From positions 992,001 to 1,056,000 of the forward strand of contig NC_015726.1 of NCBI RefSeq assembly GCF_000219215.1: a stretch of DNA of 64,000 nt, in the 5' to 3' direction. A program made the translations under genes and the position numbers. Every line of letters starts with the position of its first letter. The stretch's first letter is position 1. The notes under the pieces were generated by a model, which did not search any database, was not told the origin of the DNA, and was given only the letters and a program-made list of their open reading frames with translations. Positions 18,424-28,545 of the stretch are shown in pieces. This DNA comes from Cupriavidus necator N-1. GTDB taxonomy: Bacteria; Pseudomonadota; Gammaproteobacteria; Burkholderiales; Burkholderiaceae.

Positions 18424-19680
18424 ATGAAGGTTGCAGCACGGTGGCGTGGATGGCTGGGCGGGTTGTTGCTGGTGGCAGCGGCGGGCGCGTCGGCACAAGA
18501 GCCGATCCGGCTGGGCATGATCGACGGGCTGTCCGGCCCGTTTGCCAACGCGGGCGAAGCCGTGACGCGCAACCTGCGCCTGGCGATCGAGCGCATCAAC
18601 GCGCGCGGCGGCGTAAAGACCGCAGAGGGCGCACGGCCCATGGAGCTGGTCACCTTCGACAGCAAGGGCAATGTCGACGAGAGCCTGATCCAGTTGCGGG
18701 CCCTGACCGACAAGCGCATTCCCTTTGTCCTGCAGGGCAACAGTTCGGCCGTGGCCGGCGCGCTGGTGTCGGCCATCAACCGCCACAACGCGCGCCAGCC
18801 CGACGCGCGCGTGCTGTTCCTGAACTACTCGGCGGTCGATCCCAGCCTGACCAACGAGAATTGCAGCTTCTGGCATTTCCGCTTCGACGCCAGCGCCGAC
18901 ATGCGCATGCAGGCGCTGACCGAGGTGATCCGTCAGGATCAGGCGGTGCGCCGCGTCTACCTGATCGACCAGGACTACAGCTTCGGCCACCAGGTGTCGC
19001 GCTCGGCGCGCGAGATGCTGGCGGCGCGCCGGCCGGATATCCAGATCGTGGGCGACGAGTTCCACCCGATCGGCAAGATCAAGGACTTTGCGCCCTATAT
19101 CGCCAAGATCAAGGCGAGCGGGGCGGACGCGGTCATCACCGGCAACTGGGGCAACGACCTGACGCTGATGGTCAAGGCCGCGCGCGAAGGCGGCCTGCAG
19201 GCCAAGTTCTACACCTTCTACGGCAATGGCCTGGGCGCGCCCGCGGCGATGGGCGACGCCGGCGTGGGCCGCGTGCTGGCGGTGGCCGAGTGGCACCCGA
19301 ACGTGGGCGGGGCGGCATCGGACGCCTTCTACCAGCAGTTCCGCGCGCGCTATCCGGAGCCGAAGGACGACTACGTGCACCTGCGCATGCAGATGATGGT
19401 GGAAATGCTGGCGCGCGCGATCGAGCAGGCCGGCTCCACCGATGCGGTCAAGGTGGCGCGCGCGCTGGAGAACATGCGCTACGTCAACCAGTTCCATGAG
19501 GCCACCGTGCGTGCCGACGACCACCAGGTGCTGCAGCCGCTGTACGTGTCGGTGATGGAGCGCCAGGGCGGGGCAGTGCGCTTCGACAACGAGGGCTCGG
19601 GTTATGGCTTCCGTACCGTGCGCAGGCTCAAGGCCGCGCAGACCACGCTGCCGACCACATGCCGGATGGAGCGCCCCTGA
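18424..19680 (+). CDS. Branched-chain amino acid-type ABC transporter substrate-binding protein
   Basis: 418 residues. The signal peptide ends at ASAQE, then PIRLGMIDGLSGPFANAGEA, the entry motif of LivK-like type I periplasmic proteins. VDPSLTNENCSFWHFRFDA and YLIDQDYSFGHQ follow. No permease or ATPase gene is adjacent, so it may act with a distant transporter. The ATG at 18424 starts the signal sequence; the frame is open to 18283 but without conserved sequence. Confidence 0.88.
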   Translation: MKVAARWRGWLGGLLLVAAAGASAQEPIRLGMIDGLSGPFANAGEAVTRNLRLAIERINARGGVKTAEGARPMELVTFDSKGNVDESLIQLRALTDKRIPFVLQGNSSAVAGALVSAINRHNARQPDARVLFLNYSAVDPSLTNENCSFWHFRFDASADMRMQALTEVIRQDQAVRRVYLIDQDYSFGHQVSRSAREMLAARRPDIQIVGDEFHPIGKIKDFAPYIAKIKASGADAVITGNWGNDLTLMVKAAREGGLQAKFYTFYGNGLGAPAAMGDAGVGRVLAVAEWHPNVGGAASDAFYQQFRARYPEPKDDYVHLRMQMMVEMLARAIEQAGSTDAVKVARALENMRYVNQFHEATVRADDHQVLQPLYVSVMERQGGAVRFDNEGSGYGFRTVRRLKAAQTTLPTTCRMERP

Positions 19681-19732
19681 GCGCCAGCGCGCTCGCACGG
19701 GCCCCGTGGTACTCCTGCCGCGGCTTTTCGGC

Positions 19733-19738
19733 TATAAT
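19733..19738 (+). promoter_or_regulatory. rpsO promoter -10 element
   Basis: A perfect TATAAT at 19733-19738, 116 bp upstream of rpsO. The -35 region 17 bp upstream (TACTCC) is poor, so the call rests mainly on the -10 hexamer and position. Confidence 0.5.
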
Positions 19739-19853
19739 CCGCGGCTGTCGTTGTCTGGCCGTTGGTCGGGCGGCGGCGGTAGCCAGTCAAAACATGGCAC
19801 GACGCATGCGGCGCATCCCGCGCTGTAGCGTTCGCAAGTGAAAGGAAATCATC

Positions 19854-20123
19854 ATGGCAGTTGCCGATATCAACAAGTCCGAAGTCATCAAGCAGTTCGC
19901 ACGTGGCGCCAACGACACTGGCAGCCCCGAGGTGCAAGTGGCCCTGCTGACCACCCGCATCAACGAACTGACCCCGCACTTCAAGGCCAACATGAAGGAT
20001 CACCACAGCCGCCGCGGTCTGCTGCGCATGGTGAGCCGCCGTCGCCGCCTGCTGGACTACCTCAAGTCCAACGACGCCGACCGTTACCGCGCCCTGATCG
20101 AAAAGCTGGGCCTGCGCAAGTAA
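19854..20123 (+). CDS. rpsO: 30S ribosomal protein S15
   Basis: 89 residues, the standard length. Contains the S15 rRNA-binding helices, with [38 protein letters not shown] and the C-terminal LIEKLGLRK. Binds 16S rRNA early in 30S assembly. Preceded by an AAAGGAAA ribosome site and followed by pnp, the common rpsO-pnp arrangement. Confidence 0.97.
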   Translation: MAVADINKSEVIKQFARGANDTGSPEVQVALLTTRINELTPHFKANMKDHHSRRGLLRMVSRRRRLLDYLKSNDADRYRALIEKLGLRK

Positions 20124-20180
20124 GGTTGCGCCCGATGGCAGCGCGATTCCAGGGTTTGCACGGTTTCGCGTGAGGCCTCG

Positions 20181-20216
20181 ATGCCTGCTTCAGCAATGCT
20201 GGGGCAGGCATTTTGC
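20181..20216 (+). terminator. rpsO terminator
   Basis: Stem ATGCCTGCTTCAGC/GCTGGGGCAGGCAT (two G-T pairs) with an AAT loop at 20181-20211, then TTTTGCATTT. It separates rpsO from pnp, so pnp is at least partly transcribed from its own signals. Confidence 0.75.
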
Positions 20217-20402
20217 ATTTCTGGCGGGGTGAATCCGCTTTGCCCAGGGATGCAGGCAGTTGATGGAGTGATTTTCGCTTCACGCCGTCCGGCGGACATT
20301 CTGATTCCCGGGCGCCCGTTGCAGCAAGCTGCGCAACGGAGTAAGTTGTTCTTTTTTCTGTTTTCAATACCCCGGACCGGCCAAGGAAACAGGGCTTTGT
20401 GT

Positions 20403-20445
20403 CATTCCAGCGCGGCATCGGCAACGCCAGTGCCGCGCTGGAATG
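20403..20445 (+). repeat. Long perfect hairpin in the pnp leader
   Basis: Fifteen bp at 20403-20417 are the exact reverse complement of 20431-20445. Inner pairs (GGC/GCC) extend the stem to a tiny loop. No T tract follows, so it is not a terminator. It lies about 130 nt upstream of pnp, where E. coli carries the RNase III-cleaved hairpin through which PNPase controls its own mRNA. Confidence 0.6.
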
Positions 20446-20573
20446 GCATAGCACTTCCCTGCGACTGCGACCGGCAACCCGGCAGTTTGCCTGCGGCTGA
20501 GAACGCAGGCGTCGCAGGCCGTGCGCGTGTTATTGCGTGATGGCGCGGCCTGCACGCAAGCCAAGGAATGCAC

Positions 20574-22745
20574 ATGTCCATGTTCAACAAGATCGTCAAG
20601 GAATTCCAGTGGGGCCAGCACACGGTCCGCATGGAAACCGGCGAAATCGCCCGCCAGGCCGGCGGTGCCGTGCTGGTCGATGTGGAAGACACCGTGGTGC
20701 TGGCGACCGTGGTCGCCGCCAAGAGCCCGAAGCCGGGCCAGGACTTCTTCCCGCTGACCGTCGACTACATCGAGAAGACCTACGCGGCCGGCAAGATCCC
20801 CGGCGGCTTCTTCAAGCGTGAAGGCCGTCCGTCGGAAAACGAGACCCTGACCTCGCGCCTGATCGACCGTCCGCTGCGCCCGCTGTTCCCGGAAGGCTTC
20901 TACAACGACGTCCAGGTGGTGATCCACGTGGTGTCGCTGAACCCGGAAGTGCCCGCTGACATTCCCGCGCTGATCGGCGCGTCGGCCGCGCTGGCCGTGT
21001 CGGGCATCCCGTTCAACGGCCCGGTTGGCGCCGCGCGCGTGGGCTACAAGGATGGCCAGTACCTGCTGAACCCGACCCGCTCGCAGCTCGCCACCTCGGA
21101 CCTGGACCTGGTGGTCGCCGGCACCGAGCGCGCCGTGCTGATGGTGGAATCGGAAGCCAACCAGCTGTCGGAAGAAGTGATGCTGGGCGCCGTGGTCTAT
21201 GGCCACGAGCAAATGCAGATCGCGATCAACGCCATCCATGAGCTGGTGCGCGAAGGCGGCAAGCCCGAGTGGGACTGGGCCCCGGCCGCCAAGAACGAGC
21301 CGTTGATCGGCAAGGTCACCGAAGTGGCACTGCCGCTGCTGCAGGAAGCTTATCAACTGCGCCAGAAGTCGGCCCGCAGCCAGAAGCTGAAGGAAGTGAA
21401 CGCCAACGTGGCGGCCGCACTGGCAGCCGCCGGCGTGGAAGCCGACAAGGTGGAAGTCGGCAACATCATGTTCGACCTCGAAGCCAAGATCGTGCGCGGC
21501 CAGGTGCTGGCTGGCGAGCCGCGTATCGACGGCCGCGACACCCGCACGGTGCGCCCGATCGAGATCCGTTCGTCGGTGCTGCCGCGCGCGCACGGCTCGG
21601 CGCTGTTCACCCGTGGTGAAACGCAGGCGCTGGTGGTGGCCACGCTCGGCACCAAGAGCGACGAGCAGATCATCGACGCGCTGGCCGGCGAATACCGCGA
21701 CCGCTTCATGCTCCACTACAACATGCCCCCGTTCGCCACCGGTGAAACCGGCCGCGTGGGCAGCCCGAAGCGCCGCGAAATCGGCCACGGCCGCCTGGCC
21801 AAGCGCGCACTGATCCCGGTGCTGCCGAAGGACGATGAATTCGCCTACACCATCCGCCTGGTTTCGGAAATCACCGAGTCCAACGGCTCGTCGTCGATGG
21901 CTTCGGTCTGCGGCGGCTGCCTGGCTCTGATGGACGCCGGCGTTCCGGTCAAGGCGCACGTGGCCGGCGTGGCCATGGGCCTGATCCTGGAAGGCAACAA
22001 GTTCGCCGTGCTGACCGACATCCTGGGCGATGAAGATCACCTGGGCGACATGGACTTCAAGGTGGCGGGTACCGACAACGGCATCACCGCGCTGCAGATG
22101 GACATCAAGGTCCAGGGCATCACCAAGGAGATCATGCAGGTTGCGCTGGCGCAGGCCCGTGAAGGCCGCCTGCACATCCTGCACAAGATGCAGGAAGCGA
22201 TGGGCCACGCACGCACCGAGCTGTCGGCGCACGCACCGCGCATGATCACCATGAAGATCCATCCGGACAAGATCCGCGAAGTGATCGGCAAGGGCGGCTC
22301 GACCATCCAGGCGCTGACCAAGGAAACCGGCACCACCATCGACATCCAGGAAGACGGCACGATCACGATCGCGTCGACCTCGACCGACGGCATGGCCGAA
22401 GCCAAGCGCCGCATCGAGGGCATCACCGCGGAAGCCGAAGTGGGCAAGATCTACGCCGGTACCGTGCTGAAGCTGCTGGACTTCGGCGCCATCGTCAACA
22501 TCCTGCCGGGCAAGGATGGCCTGCTGCACATCTCGGAAATCGTCAACGAGCGTGTCAAGGACATCAAGGACTGGCTGAAGGAAGGCCAGCATGTCCGCGT
22601 CAAGCTGATCCAGGCTGACGAGAAGGGCCGCCTGCGCCTGTCGCTGAAGGCCGCGCTGGCCGAAGAGGGCGGCAGCATCAGCCCGATCAACGCTGGCGAA
22701 GCCGCCGCGCCGGCCGCTCCGGCCGAAGGCTCGGAACAGCAGTAA
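20574..22745 (+). CDS. pnp: Polyribonucleotide nucleotidyltransferase (PNPase)
   Basis: 723 residues. Two RNase PH-like domains flank a helical linker (second core: [26 protein letters not shown] and [21 protein letters not shown]), then KH ([19 protein letters not shown]) and S1 ([20 protein letters not shown]) domains. Degrades RNA 3' to 5' using phosphate; part of the degradosome in many bacteria. Start at ATG 20574 is 6 bp after AAGGA; ATG 20568 directly abuts that site and is unlikely. Confidence 0.97.
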   Translation: MSMFNKIVKEFQWGQHTVRMETGEIARQAGGAVLVDVEDTVVLATVVAAKSPKPGQDFFPLTVDYIEKTYAAGKIPGGFFKREGRPSENETLTSRLIDRPLRPLFPEGFYNDVQVVIHVVSLNPEVPADIPALIGASAALAVSGIPFNGPVGAARVGYKDGQYLLNPTRSQLATSDLDLVVAGTERAVLMVESEANQLSEEVMLGAVVYGHEQMQIAINAIHELVREGGKPEWDWAPAAKNEPLIGKVTEVALPLLQEAYQLRQKSARSQKLKEVNANVAAALAAAGVEADKVEVGNIMFDLEAKIVRGQVLAGEPRIDGRDTRTVRPIEIRSSVLPRAHGSALFTRGETQALVVATLGTKSDEQIIDALAGEYRDRFMLHYNMPPFATGETGRVGSPKRREIGHGRLAKRALIPVLPKDDEFAYTIRLVSEITESNGSSSMASVCGGCLALMDAGVPVKAHVAGVAMGLILEGNKFAVLTDILGDEDHLGDMDFKVAGTDNGITALQMDIKVQGITKEIMQVALAQAREGRLHILHKMQEAMGHARTELSAHAPRMITMKIHPDKIREVIGKGGSTIQALTKETGTTIDIQEDGTITIASTSTDGMAEAKRRIEGITAEAEVGKIYAGTVLKLLDFGAIVNILPGKDGLLHISEIVNERVKDIKDWLKEGQHVRVKLIQADEKGRLRLSLKAALAEEGGSISPINAGEAAAPAAPAEGSEQQ

Positions 22746-22796
22746 AGTCAGCGGGGCCGGATTGCCCGCAGGTGCCGCCGCAAGGTGGCGCCGCCG

Positions 22797-22830
22797 AAAA
22801 AACGGCTGGACGTTGTCCAGCCGTTTTTTT
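22797..22830 (+). terminator. pnp rho-independent terminator
   Basis: Stem of 15 bp centred on ACGGCTGGAC/GTCCAGCCGT with a GTT loop, flanked by six A and seven T. It is likely to work in both directions. Confidence 0.92.
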
Positions 22831-22929
22831 GTTTACACTGCCGGCAACCCTATCGAGCCACGGCTCACACCGACCCTGGCGCGACGCATCGTCGAGCCGC
22901 GCCAAGACAAGTACAAGGAGCAGAGCAGC

Positions 22930-23934
22930 ATGCAAGCCATCGAGATCCGCGAATACGGTGCCCCCGAAGTCCTCCAGCTGACCGAGCGTCCCGATCCGGT
23001 CGCGGGTGCGGGCGAGGTCCTGATCCGCGTGGCTGCGGCCGGCGTCAACCGTCCGGACGTATTCCAGCGCACCGGCAACTACCCGGTGCCGCCGGGCGCT
23101 TCGGACCTGCCCGGCCTGGAAGTGGCGGGCGTGGTGGTGGGCGGCGACCTGTCGCATGCCGACAACCGCTTCGGCCTGAAGGTGGGCGACCGCGTCTGCG
23201 CGCTGGTGCAGGGCGGCGGTTACGCACAGCTGTGCACGGCGCCGCTGGCGCAGGTCCTGCCCGCGCCGCAAGGCCTGAGCGATGTCGAGGCCGCCGCGCT
23301 GCCGGAAACCTTCTTCACCGTCTGGAGCAATGTGTTCGACCGCGGCTACCTGGGCCAGGGCCCGCGCGGCAAGGATGAGACCCTGCTGATCCAGGGCGGC
23401 TCCAGCGGCATCGGCACGACCGCGATCCAGATCGCCAAGGCGCTGGGCTACAAGGTGTTCGTCACCGCCGGGACCGATGAGAAATGCAAGGCCTGCGAAG
23501 ACCTGGGCGCGGATCGCGCGATCAACTACAAGACGCAGGACTTCGTCGCCGAGGTGGCCGCGCTGACCGGCGGCAAGGGTGTCGACGTGATTCTCGACAT
23601 GGTTGCCGGCCCGTACCTGGCGCGCGAGCTGAAGTGCATTGCCGACGATGGCCGCATCGTCATCATTGCGCTGCTGGGCGGCGCCAAGGCCGAGATCCCG
23701 CTGGGCGATATCCTGCGCCGGCGCATCACCGTGACCGGCTCCACGCTGCGTCCGCGCCCGGCATCGTTCAAGGGCAAGATCGCCGCGGCACTGCATGAGC
23801 AGGTGTGGCCGCTGCTGGCTGCCGGCAACATCAAGCCGGTGATCCACCAGGTGTTCCCGGCCGCGCAGGCGGCCGATGCGCATCGCCTGATGGAGTCGAG
23901 CGAGCATATCGGCAAGATCGTGCTGACCTGGTAA
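22930..23934 (+). CDS. NAD(P)H quinone oxidoreductase, MDR superfamily (PIG3-like)
   Basis: 334 residues. The GroES-like N-terminal half has EIREYGAPEVLQLTERPDP and AAAGVNRPDVFQRTGNYP. The Rossmann half has LIQGGSSGIGTTAIQIAKALG and ends DILRRRITVTGSTLRPR, both typical of the TP53I3/PIG3 quinone reductase group. Catalytic zinc ligands are absent, as expected for zeta-crystallin-like members. Reduces quinones with NADPH. The start is the ATG at 22930. Confidence 0.88.
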   Translation: MQAIEIREYGAPEVLQLTERPDPVAGAGEVLIRVAAAGVNRPDVFQRTGNYPVPPGASDLPGLEVAGVVVGGDLSHADNRFGLKVGDRVCALVQGGGYAQLCTAPLAQVLPAPQGLSDVEAAALPETFFTVWSNVFDRGYLGQGPRGKDETLLIQGGSSGIGTTAIQIAKALGYKVFVTAGTDEKCKACEDLGADRAINYKTQDFVAEVAALTGGKGVDVILDMVAGPYLARELKCIADDGRIVIIALLGGAKAEIPLGDILRRRITVTGSTLRPRPASFKGKIAAALHEQVWPLLAAGNIKPVIHQVFPAAQAADAHRLMESSEHIGKIVLTW

Positions 23935-24048
23935 GTCACATCGACCGTTGCATGTGGCCAATGCTGCCGCCCCCCGCCATCGGGCGGCGGTAGCGCCGTG
24001 CCCCCGCCACAAGCTACAATACCGGGTTTGATTTGGGAGGGGCACTTC

Positions 24049-24786
24049 GTGAGACAAAAGCTCGTCATCGGCAATTGGAAGATGCACGGCAGCCTGGCTG
24101 CAAACGCGGCGCTGCTGGAGGGTATCAAGGCTGGCGCGGCCAAGGCGACGCTGGCGGTCTGCGCGCCGTTCCCCTATCTTGCACAATGCCAGGCGTTGCT
24201 GAATGGCTCGCAGGTGGCCTGGGGCGCACAAGATGTGTCGGCGGAGGCGCGTGGCGCCTTCACCGGTGAAGTCGCGGCATCGATGGTCGGTGAATTTGGT
24301 TGCACTTATGTGCTGGTCGGCCACTCGGAGCGCCGCACCTATCATGGCGAAACCGACCAGACCGTCGCGGCCAAGGCGCTGCGCGCGCTGGAATTCGGCA
24401 TCGTCCCGGTGGTCTGCGTGGGTGAAACGCTGGCCCAGCGCGAGGCGGGCGAAACCGAGGCGGTGGTCGGCAGGCAACTGCAGGCCGTGCTGGACGCGCT
24501 GACGGTGGAGCAGCTGAGCCGCGTGGTGCTGGCCTATGAGCCGGTCTGGGCGATCGGCACCGGCAAGACCGCCACCAGCGAACAGGCGCAGGCGGTGCAC
24601 GCGTTCCTGCGCGGCCAGGTTGTTGCGCGCGATGCGGGCGTGGCCGAGCGCATGGCCATCCTGTACGGCGGCAGCGTCAAGCCGGACAATGCGGCCGAAC
24701 TGTTTTCCATGACCGATATCGACGGGGGCCTGATTGGCGGCGCCTCGCTGAAGTCGGAAGATTTTCTCGCGATCGGCAACGCCTGA
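24049..24786 (+). CDS. tpiA: Triosephosphate isomerase
   Basis: 245 residues from a GTG start at 24049 ([14 protein letters not shown]), 8 bp after GGGAGG. Catalytic elements are Lys and Asn in GNWKMHG, His in VGHSERR, and Glu in [15 protein letters not shown], with the phosphate loop near [11 protein letters not shown]. Interconverts dihydroxyacetone phosphate and glyceraldehyde 3-phosphate. A TACAAT -10-like hexamer lies at 24015-24020. The earlier in-frame ATG at 23998 adds unconserved residues. Confidence 0.95.
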   Translation: MRQKLVIGNWKMHGSLAANAALLEGIKAGAAKATLAVCAPFPYLAQCQALLNGSQVAWGAQDVSAEARGAFTGEVAASMVGEFGCTYVLVGHSERRTYHGETDQTVAAKALRALEFGIVPVVCVGETLAQREAGETEAVVGRQLQAVLDALTVEQLSRVVLAYEPVWAIGTGKTATSEQAQAVHAFLRGQVVARDAGVAERMAILYGGSVKPDNAAELFSMTDIDGGLIGGASLKSEDFLAIGNA

Positions 24787-24849
24787 ATGCCGGCCGTTCC
24801 GATCGACCGATCAGGCAAGTAACCAGCCAGTAAGGCTTATTTAAATCAA

Positions 24850-25218
24850 ATGGCAATCTTCAAGACTTTGTTGGTGGTGCTGCAGGTGTTGTCGGCGCTG
24901 GGCGTGATTGGCCTGGTGCTGATCCAGCATGGCAAGGGCGCCGATGTCGGCGCGGCATTCGGTTCGGGCGCCTCAGGCAGCCTGTTCGGTGCCACTGGCT
25001 CGGCAAACTTCCTGTCGCGCACCACCGCCGTGCTGGCCACGCTGTTCTTCGTCTGCACGTTGGCACTGACGCTGCTGGGCAACTACAAGCCGGCTGCGTC
25101 GCTGGGCGTGATGGGCGCGGCGCCGGCTTCGGCGCCCGCAGTGGCAGGTGCTTCGGCTCCCGCTGCAGCCGCGGCCGCTGACGCGTCGGCGCCGGCAGCC
25201 CCCGCTGTTCCGAAATAA
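24850..25218 (+). CDS. secG: Preprotein translocase subunit SecG
   Basis: 122 residues. Two transmembrane helices flank the diagnostic LIQHGKGADVGAAFGSGASGSLFGATGSANFL. The C-terminus is Ala/Ser/Pro-rich (about 30 residues), common in betaproteobacterial SecG. Accessory subunit of SecYEG. Followed by tRNA-Leu, the same neighbourhood as secG-leuU in E. coli. Confidence 0.95.
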   Translation: MAIFKTLLVVLQVLSALGVIGLVLIQHGKGADVGAAFGSGASGSLFGATGSANFLSRTTAVLATLFFVCTLALTLLGNYKPAASLGVMGAAPASAPAVAGASAPAAAAAADASAPAAPAVPK

Positions 25219-25264
25219 TCCGTAAGCCTTGCGGCGGATTCCTGAGTTTTTTTGCAGTTGTGCG

Positions 25265-25294
25265 TTGAACAAAGCAAGAAATCTAGGTTAGAAT
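25265..25294 (+). promoter_or_regulatory. tRNA-Leu promoter
   Basis: TTGAAC (25265-25270), 18-bp spacer, TAGAAT (25289-25294). This would give a precursor leader of about 100 nt ahead of the tRNA at 25406, and read-through could feed the nuo operon. Confidence 0.5.
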
Positions 25295-25405
25295 GCAAGG
25301 CTTGAAACGATTCCCCAGCGATGGGTTCCGAGCGAAGACGAAAGCCTCTGCAACGGACCTGAAGGGCCTGAAAACCCGGCGCCAGGCAATATTGTTTCTC
25401 CCCCA

Positions 25406-25490
25406 GCCGACGTGGTGAAATTGGTAGACACGCTATCTTGAGGGGGTAGTGGCGAAAGCTGTGCGAGTTCGAGTCTCGCCGTCGGCACCA
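25406..25490 (+). tRNA. leuU: tRNA-Leu (anticodon GAG)
   Basis: Acceptor arm GCCGACG pairs with CGTCGGC; the D arm is GGTGAAATTGGTAGACAC; the anticodon stem CTATC/GGTAG encloses TTGAGGG, giving GAG. A long variable arm (TGGCGAAAGCTG) marks a class II leucine tRNA, and the T arm is GCGAGTTCGAGTCTCGC. CCA is encoded (25488-25490). It reads CTC and CTT codons. Confidence 0.96.
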
Positions 25491-25656
25491 AACAACTTGA
25501 TCGGAGTCCCTGGCCGGGCAATGCACCCGAGCGTGGGGCTCCGGCAGTCCGCAAGGCGGCGCGCCATGAGGCTTATGGCTTAGCGCCTGGGGTGGGCAAC
25601 AGGACGCCGCTTCAGCTGGTGCTGTTGACAACATTCCAGATAAGGCTGGCCGTACC

Positions 25657-26016
25657 TTGAATCTCGAAGCCTACTTCCCCGTTCTCATCTTCATCATCTT
25701 CGGTGTCGTGCTTGGCGTGGCACTGATGTCGATCGGTCGGATCCTCGGTCCGAACAAGCCCGATCCCGCGAAGCTGTCGCCGTACGAGTGCGGCTTCGAA
25801 GCGTTTGAGGACGCGCGCATGAAGTTCGATGTGCGCTACTACCTCATCGCCATCCTGTTTATCCTGTTCGATCTCGAAACCGCCTTCCTGTTTCCGTGGG
25901 GTGTCGCCCTGCGGGATATCGGCTGGCCGGGGTTCATCGCCATGGGCGTGTTTCTGCTGGAATTCATCGTGGGCTTCGTCTACATCTGGAAAAAGGGCGC
26001 GCTCGATTGGGAGTGA
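25657..26016 (+). CDS. nuoA: NADH-quinone oxidoreductase subunit A
   Basis: 119 residues, three transmembrane helices. Conserved loop [22 protein letters not shown] and [14 protein letters not shown]. Part of the membrane arm at the quinone site. The start appears to be TTG at 25657 ([10 protein letters not shown]); no ATG or GTG fits. Head of the nuoA-N operon, 167 bp after tRNA-Leu. Confidence 0.95.
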   Translation: MNLEAYFPVLIFIIFGVVLGVALMSIGRILGPNKPDPAKLSPYECGFEAFEDARMKFDVRYYLIAILFILFDLETAFLFPWGVALRDIGWPGFIAMGVFLLEFIVGFVYIWKKGALDWE

Positions 26017-26022
26017 TGTGAA

Positions 26023-26505
26023 ATGGCAATCGAAGGCGTTCTCAATGAAGGCTTCGTCACGACTACCGCTGACAAGCTGATCAACTGGACCCGCACCGGG
26101 TCGCTGTGGCCGATGACTTTCGGCTTGGCCTGCTGTGCCGTGGAAATGATGCATGCCGGCGCCGCGCGCTACGACATGGACCGCTTCGGTGTGATTTTCC
26201 GCCCGTCGCCGCGCCAGTCGGACGTGATGATTGTGGCCGGCACGCTGTGCAACAAGATGGCCCCCGCGCTGCGCAAGGTCTACGACCAGATGGCGGAACC
26301 GCGCTGGGTGATCTCGATGGGCTCGTGCGCCAATGGCGGCGGCTACTACCACTACTCGTATTCGGTGGTGCGTGGCTGCGATCGCATCGTGCCGGTGGAT
26401 ATCTACGTGCCGGGCTGCCCGCCGACGGCCGAAGCGCTGATCTACGGCGTGATCCAGCTGCAGAACAAGATCAAGCGTACCAACACCATCGCGCGCAAGG
26501 GCTGA
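26023..26505 (+). CDS. nuoB: NADH-quinone oxidoreductase subunit B
   Basis: 160 residues. Ligands for the N2 [4Fe-4S] cluster are all present: the tandem Cys in [10 protein letters not shown], Cys in GSCANGGG and Cys in [11 protein letters not shown]2 passes electrons to ubiquinone in complex I. Starts 6 bp after nuoA. Confidence 0.97.
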   Translation: MAIEGVLNEGFVTTTADKLINWTRTGSLWPMTFGLACCAVEMMHAGAARYDMDRFGVIFRPSPRQSDVMIVAGTLCNKMAPALRKVYDQMAEPRWVISMGSCANGGGYYHYSYSVVRGCDRIVPVDIYVPGCPPTAEALIYGVIQLQNKIKRTNTIARKG

Positions 26506-26506
26506 A

Positions 26507-27103
26507 ATGGCGAAGCTCGACATCCTCAAGGCCGCGCTCGAGAAAGCTCTCGGCAAGCGCGTGCAGAATCTGATCGAGGCGACCGGCGAACTGACGCTGA
26601 TCGTCAAGGCCGACGACTACCTCGAAGTTGCCCGCATCCTGCGTGACGATCCGTCGCTGCGCTTCGAGCAGCTGATCGACCTGTGCGGCGTGGACTATTC
26701 CGAGTACGGCGACGGTGCCTGGGACGGCCTGCGCTTTGCCGCGGTCTCGCAGCTGCTGTCGATTACCCACAACTGGCGCCTGCGCGTGCGCGTGTTTGCC
26801 CCGGACGATGATTTTCCGGTGCTGCCGTCGGTGATCGACGTGTGGAACGGCGTCAACTGGTTCGAGCGCGAAGCTTTTGATTTCTACGGCATCGTCTTCG
26901 ACGGCCATCCTGACCTGCGCCGCATCCTGACCGACTACGGTTTCGTCGGCCATCCGTTCCGCAAGGATTTCCCGGTTTCGGGCTTCGTCGAGATGCGCTA
27001 CGACCCGGAACAGAAGCGGGTCATCTACCAGCCGGTCACGATCGAGCCGCGCGAAATCACCCCGCGCGTGATCCGCGAGGACAACTACGGCGGCTTGCAC
27101 TGA
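26507..27103 (+). CDS. nuoC: NADH-quinone oxidoreductase subunit C
   Basis: 198 residues. 30-kDa subunit signature [29 protein letters not shown], followed by [11 protein letters not shown]. Peripheral-arm subunit that packs against NuoD. Separate from nuoD here, unlike the fused NuoCD of E. coli. Begins 1 bp after the nuoB stop. Confidence 0.97.
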   Translation: MAKLDILKAALEKALGKRVQNLIEATGELTLIVKADDYLEVARILRDDPSLRFEQLIDLCGVDYSEYGDGAWDGLRFAAVSQLLSITHNWRLRVRVFAPDDDFPVLPSVIDVWNGVNWFEREAFDFYGIVFDGHPDLRRILTDYGFVGHPFRKDFPVSGFVEMRYDPEQKRVIYQPVTIEPREITPRVIREDNYGGLH

Positions 27104-27112
27104 TAACGCGCC

Positions 27113-28366
27113 ATGGCAGACATCAAGAACTACACCCTGAACTTCGGCCCGCAACACCCGGCAGCGCACGGCGTGCTGCGCCTGGTGCTGGAGCTGGACG
27201 GCGAAGTCATCCAGCGCGCCGACCCCCATATCGGCCTGCTGCACCGTGCCACTGAAAAGCTGGCCGAGCAGAAGACCTGGATCCAGAACGTGCCGTACAT
27301 GGACCGCCTCGACTATGTGTCGATGATGGTCAACGAGCATGCCTACGTGATGGCAATCGAGCGCCTGCTGGGCCTCGAGGTGCCGGTGCGCGCGCAGTAC
27401 ATCCGCGTGATGTTCGACGAGATCACCCGCCTGCTGAACCACCTGATGTGGATCGGCTCGCACGCGCTGGACGTGGGCGCGATGGCGGTGTTCCTGTACG
27501 CCTTCCGCGAGCGCGAGGACATGTTCGATATGTACGAGGCGGTGTCGGGCGCGCGCATGCACGCGGCCTACTACCGTCCGGGCGGCGTCTATCGCGACCT
27601 GCCTGACACGATGCCGCAATATCGCGCGTCCAAGGTACACAACGAGCGCGCCATCAAGGCCATGAACGAGGCGCGTTCGGGCTCGCTGCTGGACTTCATC
27701 GAGGACTTCACCAACCGGTTCCCGAAGTACGTTGACGAATACGAGACGCTGCTGACCGACAACCGGATCTGGAAGCAGCGCCTGGTGGACATCGGCGTGG
27801 TCAGCCCGGAGCGGGCGCTGCAGATGGGCTTTACCGGCCCGATGCTGCGCGGCTCCGGCATCGAGTGGGACCTGCGCAAGAAGCAGCCGTACGAGGTGTA
27901 CGACAAGCTGGACTTCGACATCCCGGTAGGCGTGGGCGGCGACTGCTACGCGCGCTACCTGGTGCGCGTGGAAGAGATGCGCCAGTCCAACCGCATTATC
28001 AAACAGTGCGTGGAATGGCTGCGCCGCAACCCGGGCCCGGTGATCACCGAGAACCACAAGGTGGCGCCGCCCTCGCGCGTGGACATGAAGTCCAACATGG
28101 AAGAACTGATCCACCACTTCAAGCTCTTCACCGAAGGCATGCACGTGCCCGAAGGCGAAGCGTATGCAGCGGTGGAACACCCGAAGGGCGAGTTCGGCAT
28201 CTACGCGATCTCGGACGGCGCGAACAAGCCGTACCGCCTGAAGATCCGTGCACCTGGCTTCCCCCACCTGGCCGCGCTCGACGAAATGGCCAAGGGACAC
28301 ATGATTGCTGACGCGGTAACGATCATCGGCACGCAAGACATCGTCTTCGGCGAGATCGACCGTTAA
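27113..28366 (+). CDS. nuoD: NADH-quinone oxidoreductase subunit D
   Basis: 417 residues, 49-kDa subunit. [22 protein letters not shown] is the quinone-pocket loop with the conserved His; [16 protein letters not shown] and the final DIVFGEIDR are family-specific. Forms the ubiquinone cavity with NuoB. A 179-bp gap full of hairpins separates it from nuoE. Confidence 0.97.
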   Translation: MADIKNYTLNFGPQHPAAHGVLRLVLELDGEVIQRADPHIGLLHRATEKLAEQKTWIQNVPYMDRLDYVSMMVNEHAYVMAIERLLGLEVPVRAQYIRVMFDEITRLLNHLMWIGSHALDVGAMAVFLYAFREREDMFDMYEAVSGARMHAAYYRPGGVYRDLPDTMPQYRASKVHNERAIKAMNEARSGSLLDFIEDFTNRFPKYVDEYETLLTDNRIWKQRLVDIGVVSPERALQMGFTGPMLRGSGIEWDLRKKQPYEVYDKLDFDIPVGVGGDCYARYLVRVEEMRQSNRIIKQCVEWLRRNPGPVITENHKVAPPSRVDMKSNMEELIHHFKLFTEGMHVPEGEAYAAVEHPKGEFGIYAISDGANKPYRLKIRAPGFPHLAALDEMAKGHMIADAVTIIGTQDIVFGEIDR

Positions 28367-28380
28367 TCACGGACCGCCGG

Positions 28381-28471
28381 CCCGGACGACGATCCGGGCG
28401 CTTTCCGCGGCGCTCCCCAGGGGAGCGGGTGGAAAACCCGCGGCGGACCGGCAGGGCCTCAGGCCTGCCGG
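28381..28471 (+). repeat. Cluster of hairpins between nuoD and nuoE
   Basis: Consecutive inverted repeats: CCCGGA/TCCGGG (28381-28398); CGCTCCCC/GGGAGCG (about 28411-28427); GCGGGT/ACCCGC (about 28426-28442); CCGGCAGG/CCTGCCGG (28448-28471). No T tract follows any of them. They could act as mRNA processing or stability elements within the operon. Confidence 0.55.
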
Positions 28472-28545
28472 CGGAACGGGCAGCGACGGCTGCAAACCTG
28501 CGGAAGGGAACGCCCAGTGGCGCTGCCTGACGCCGTTTTACTGCA

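Noticed and set aside
20364..22592. A 742-codon minus-strand frame over pnp
   Set aside because: Shadow of pnp; no recognisable domain and no ribosome site.
25217..25253. Short AATCCG/CGGATT stem followed by seven T after secG
   Set aside because: The T run is six bases away from the stem end and the stem is only 6 bp; too weak to call.
25625..25630. Perfect TTGACA just before nuoA
   Set aside because: No -10-like hexamer 15-19 bp downstream and the spacing to the TTG start would leave almost no leader.
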